From positions 62,001 to 126,000 of the forward strand of contig NZ_JASCIS010000002.1 of assembly GCF_029968015.1 (NCBI RefSeq): DNA of 64,000 nucleotides, read 5' to 3'. Each line of letters opens with the position of its first letter. The stretch's first letter is position 1. Below, piece after piece: positions 63,250 through 64,000 of this stretch. The stretch comes from Streptomyces luteolus. GTDB taxonomy: Bacteria; Actinomycetota; Actinomycetes; Streptomycetales; Streptomycetaceae. A model generated the notes under the pieces. That model did not search any database and was not told where the DNA came from. It saw only the letters and a list, made by a program, of their open reading frames with translations. Position numbers and translations under genes: made by a program.

Positions 63250-64000
63250 ATGTCCAAGGCCGCCAAGTCCCCCCGTACACCCGCCTCCGCCGATGCCCCG
63301 GAGGCGCCCGCGACGCCCGCGGGCTCCCGTGCCGCGGCCCAGCGGCTGAAAATGCGCCGGGAGCTGGCGGCCGCCGCGATGGAGCTCTTCGCGACGAAGG
63401 GGTACGAGGCGACCACCGTCGACGAGATCGCCGCGACGGCCGGGGTGGCCCGCCGCACCTTCTTCCGCCACTTCCGCTCCAAGGAAGAGGCCATCTTCCC
63501 GGACCACGACGACACCCTGATCCGCGCCGAAGCGGTCCTGAACGCCGCACCGCCGCACGAGCACCCGCTCGACACGGTGTGCCGGGGCATCAAGGAAGTC
63601 ATGAAGATGTACGCGGCCTCGCCGACGGTGTCCGTGGAGCGCTATCGCCTGACCCGTGAGGTGCCGACGCTGCGCGAGCGCGAGATCGCCTCGGTGGCCC
63701 GGTACGAGCGGCTGTTCACCCGCTATCTCCTGGGCCACTTCGACGAGAGCGCGCACCACGACGGCAACGACGACCCGCTGCTCGCCGAGGTCGCGGCCTC
63801 GGCGGTCGTCACCGCCCACAACCACGTACTGCGGCGCTGGCTGCGGGCCGGCGGCCAGGGCGACGTGGAGACGCAGCTGGACCACGCGTTCGCGATCGTG
63901 CGCAAGACGTTCGGCTCGGGCATAGGCGCGGGCCGGGAGAGCACCTCTCTTCCGGCCCCTGCGGCGACCGCCTCCGCGCACGGCGAGGTACTGGTCACCG
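63250..64000 (+). CDS. TetR-family regulator (3' end outside window)
   Basis: Open frame from ATG 63250 to the window edge, 250 codons. A disordered N-terminus (1-30, Ala/Pro-rich) precedes the HTH MRRELAAAAMELFATKGYEATTVDEIAATAGVARRTFFRHFRSKEEAI (about 36-82). The ligand domain follows. After about residue 215 a Pro/Ser/Ala tail begins, unusual for TetR, whose end is beyond the window. TACGTT lies 6 bases before the ATG with no Shine-Dalgarno: leaderless again. It follows the dehydrogenase by 91 bases and may control it or the next gene. Confidence 0.88.
   Translation, partial: MSKAAKSPRTPASADAPEAPATPAGSRAAAQRLKMRRELAAAAMELFATKGYEATTVDEIAATAGVARRTFFRHFRSKEEAIFPDHDDTLIRAEAVLNAAPPHEHPLDTVCRGIKEVMKMYAASPTVSVERYRLTREVPTLREREIASVARYERLFTRYLLGHFDESAHHDGNDDPLLAEVAASAVVTAHNHVLRRWLRAGGQGDVETQLDHAFAIVRKTFGSGIGAGRESTSLPAPAATASAHGEVLVT

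Overview
The window looks like chromosomal DNA of a Streptomyces or a close relative. It is very GC-rich, codons end mostly in G or C, GTG and TTG starts are common, and many genes overlap as ATGA or GTGA. Typical families are present: SigB/SigF-type sigma factor, SpoIIE phosphatase with ATPase domain, Rv2578c-type radical SAM protein, LapA, DUF5107 and a DinB-fold TIGR03086 protein. No rRNA, tRNA, CRISPR array, insertion sequence, integrase or prophage gene was found.

Layout. 1-5239 (minus): a metallo-beta-lactamase hydrolase coupled to a lysine-free aminotransferase-fold protein, a secreted protein, a sigma factor and two small proteins. 5397-7796 (plus): an ascorbate-type PTS (fused EIIA-EIIB, then EIIC). 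7921-14068: an ABC-F ATPase, a methyltransferase, and an aromatic-type operon of ABC binding protein, permease and benzoylformate decarboxylase with no ATPase gene. 14252-19907: transketolase, a VOC protein, DUF5107, an arginase remnant, a secreted PASTA-like protein and LapA. 20094-31626 (minus): a secreted CocE-type hydrolase, a phosphotransferase, a VOC protein, a peptidase group (S66, S9, M20, M55) and a ClpC-like ATPase. 31923-36711 (plus): an NDH-2-like oxidoreductase, a formate-dehydrogenase-like molybdoenzyme and FdhD, facing a LysR gene. 37774-40677: a long minisatellite, a cation efflux gene, a broken DUF1345 gene and a small membrane protein. 40972-48525 (minus): a five-gene SWIM / unknown / VWA / MoxR-type AAA+ / DUF5682 operon. 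48762-64000: SpoIIE phosphatase, an MFS exporter with an Ig-like tail, SRPBCC and SGNH proteins, TetR, radical SAM, a secreted peptidase, GNAT, HEAT, a double-length 3-hydroxyacyl-CoA dehydrogenase and a second TetR cut by the window end.

The most interesting system is the five-gene operon at 40972-48525. Its genes overlap or lie close together, and the first is preceded by TTGTCAGTG-N8-TAGGTT, an exact match to the RecA-independent DNA-damage promoter consensus (RecA-NDp, recognised through PafBC in mycobacteria). A separate LexA-type palindrome lies before the radical SAM gene at 56990. Two different DNA-damage circuits may therefore be represented here.

The non-coding DNA is also unusual. 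Five genes have their stop codon inside the first unit of a short tandem repeat, and two more have an array within about 20 bases of the stop. A modular family of long inverted repeats sits directly 3' of many other genes and probably terminates transcription. A degenerate array of about 24 units of roughly 33 bp fills the LysR/cation-efflux gap. Several genes have a -10 hexamer 6-8 bases before their ATG and no ribosome binding site, which suggests leaderless transcripts.
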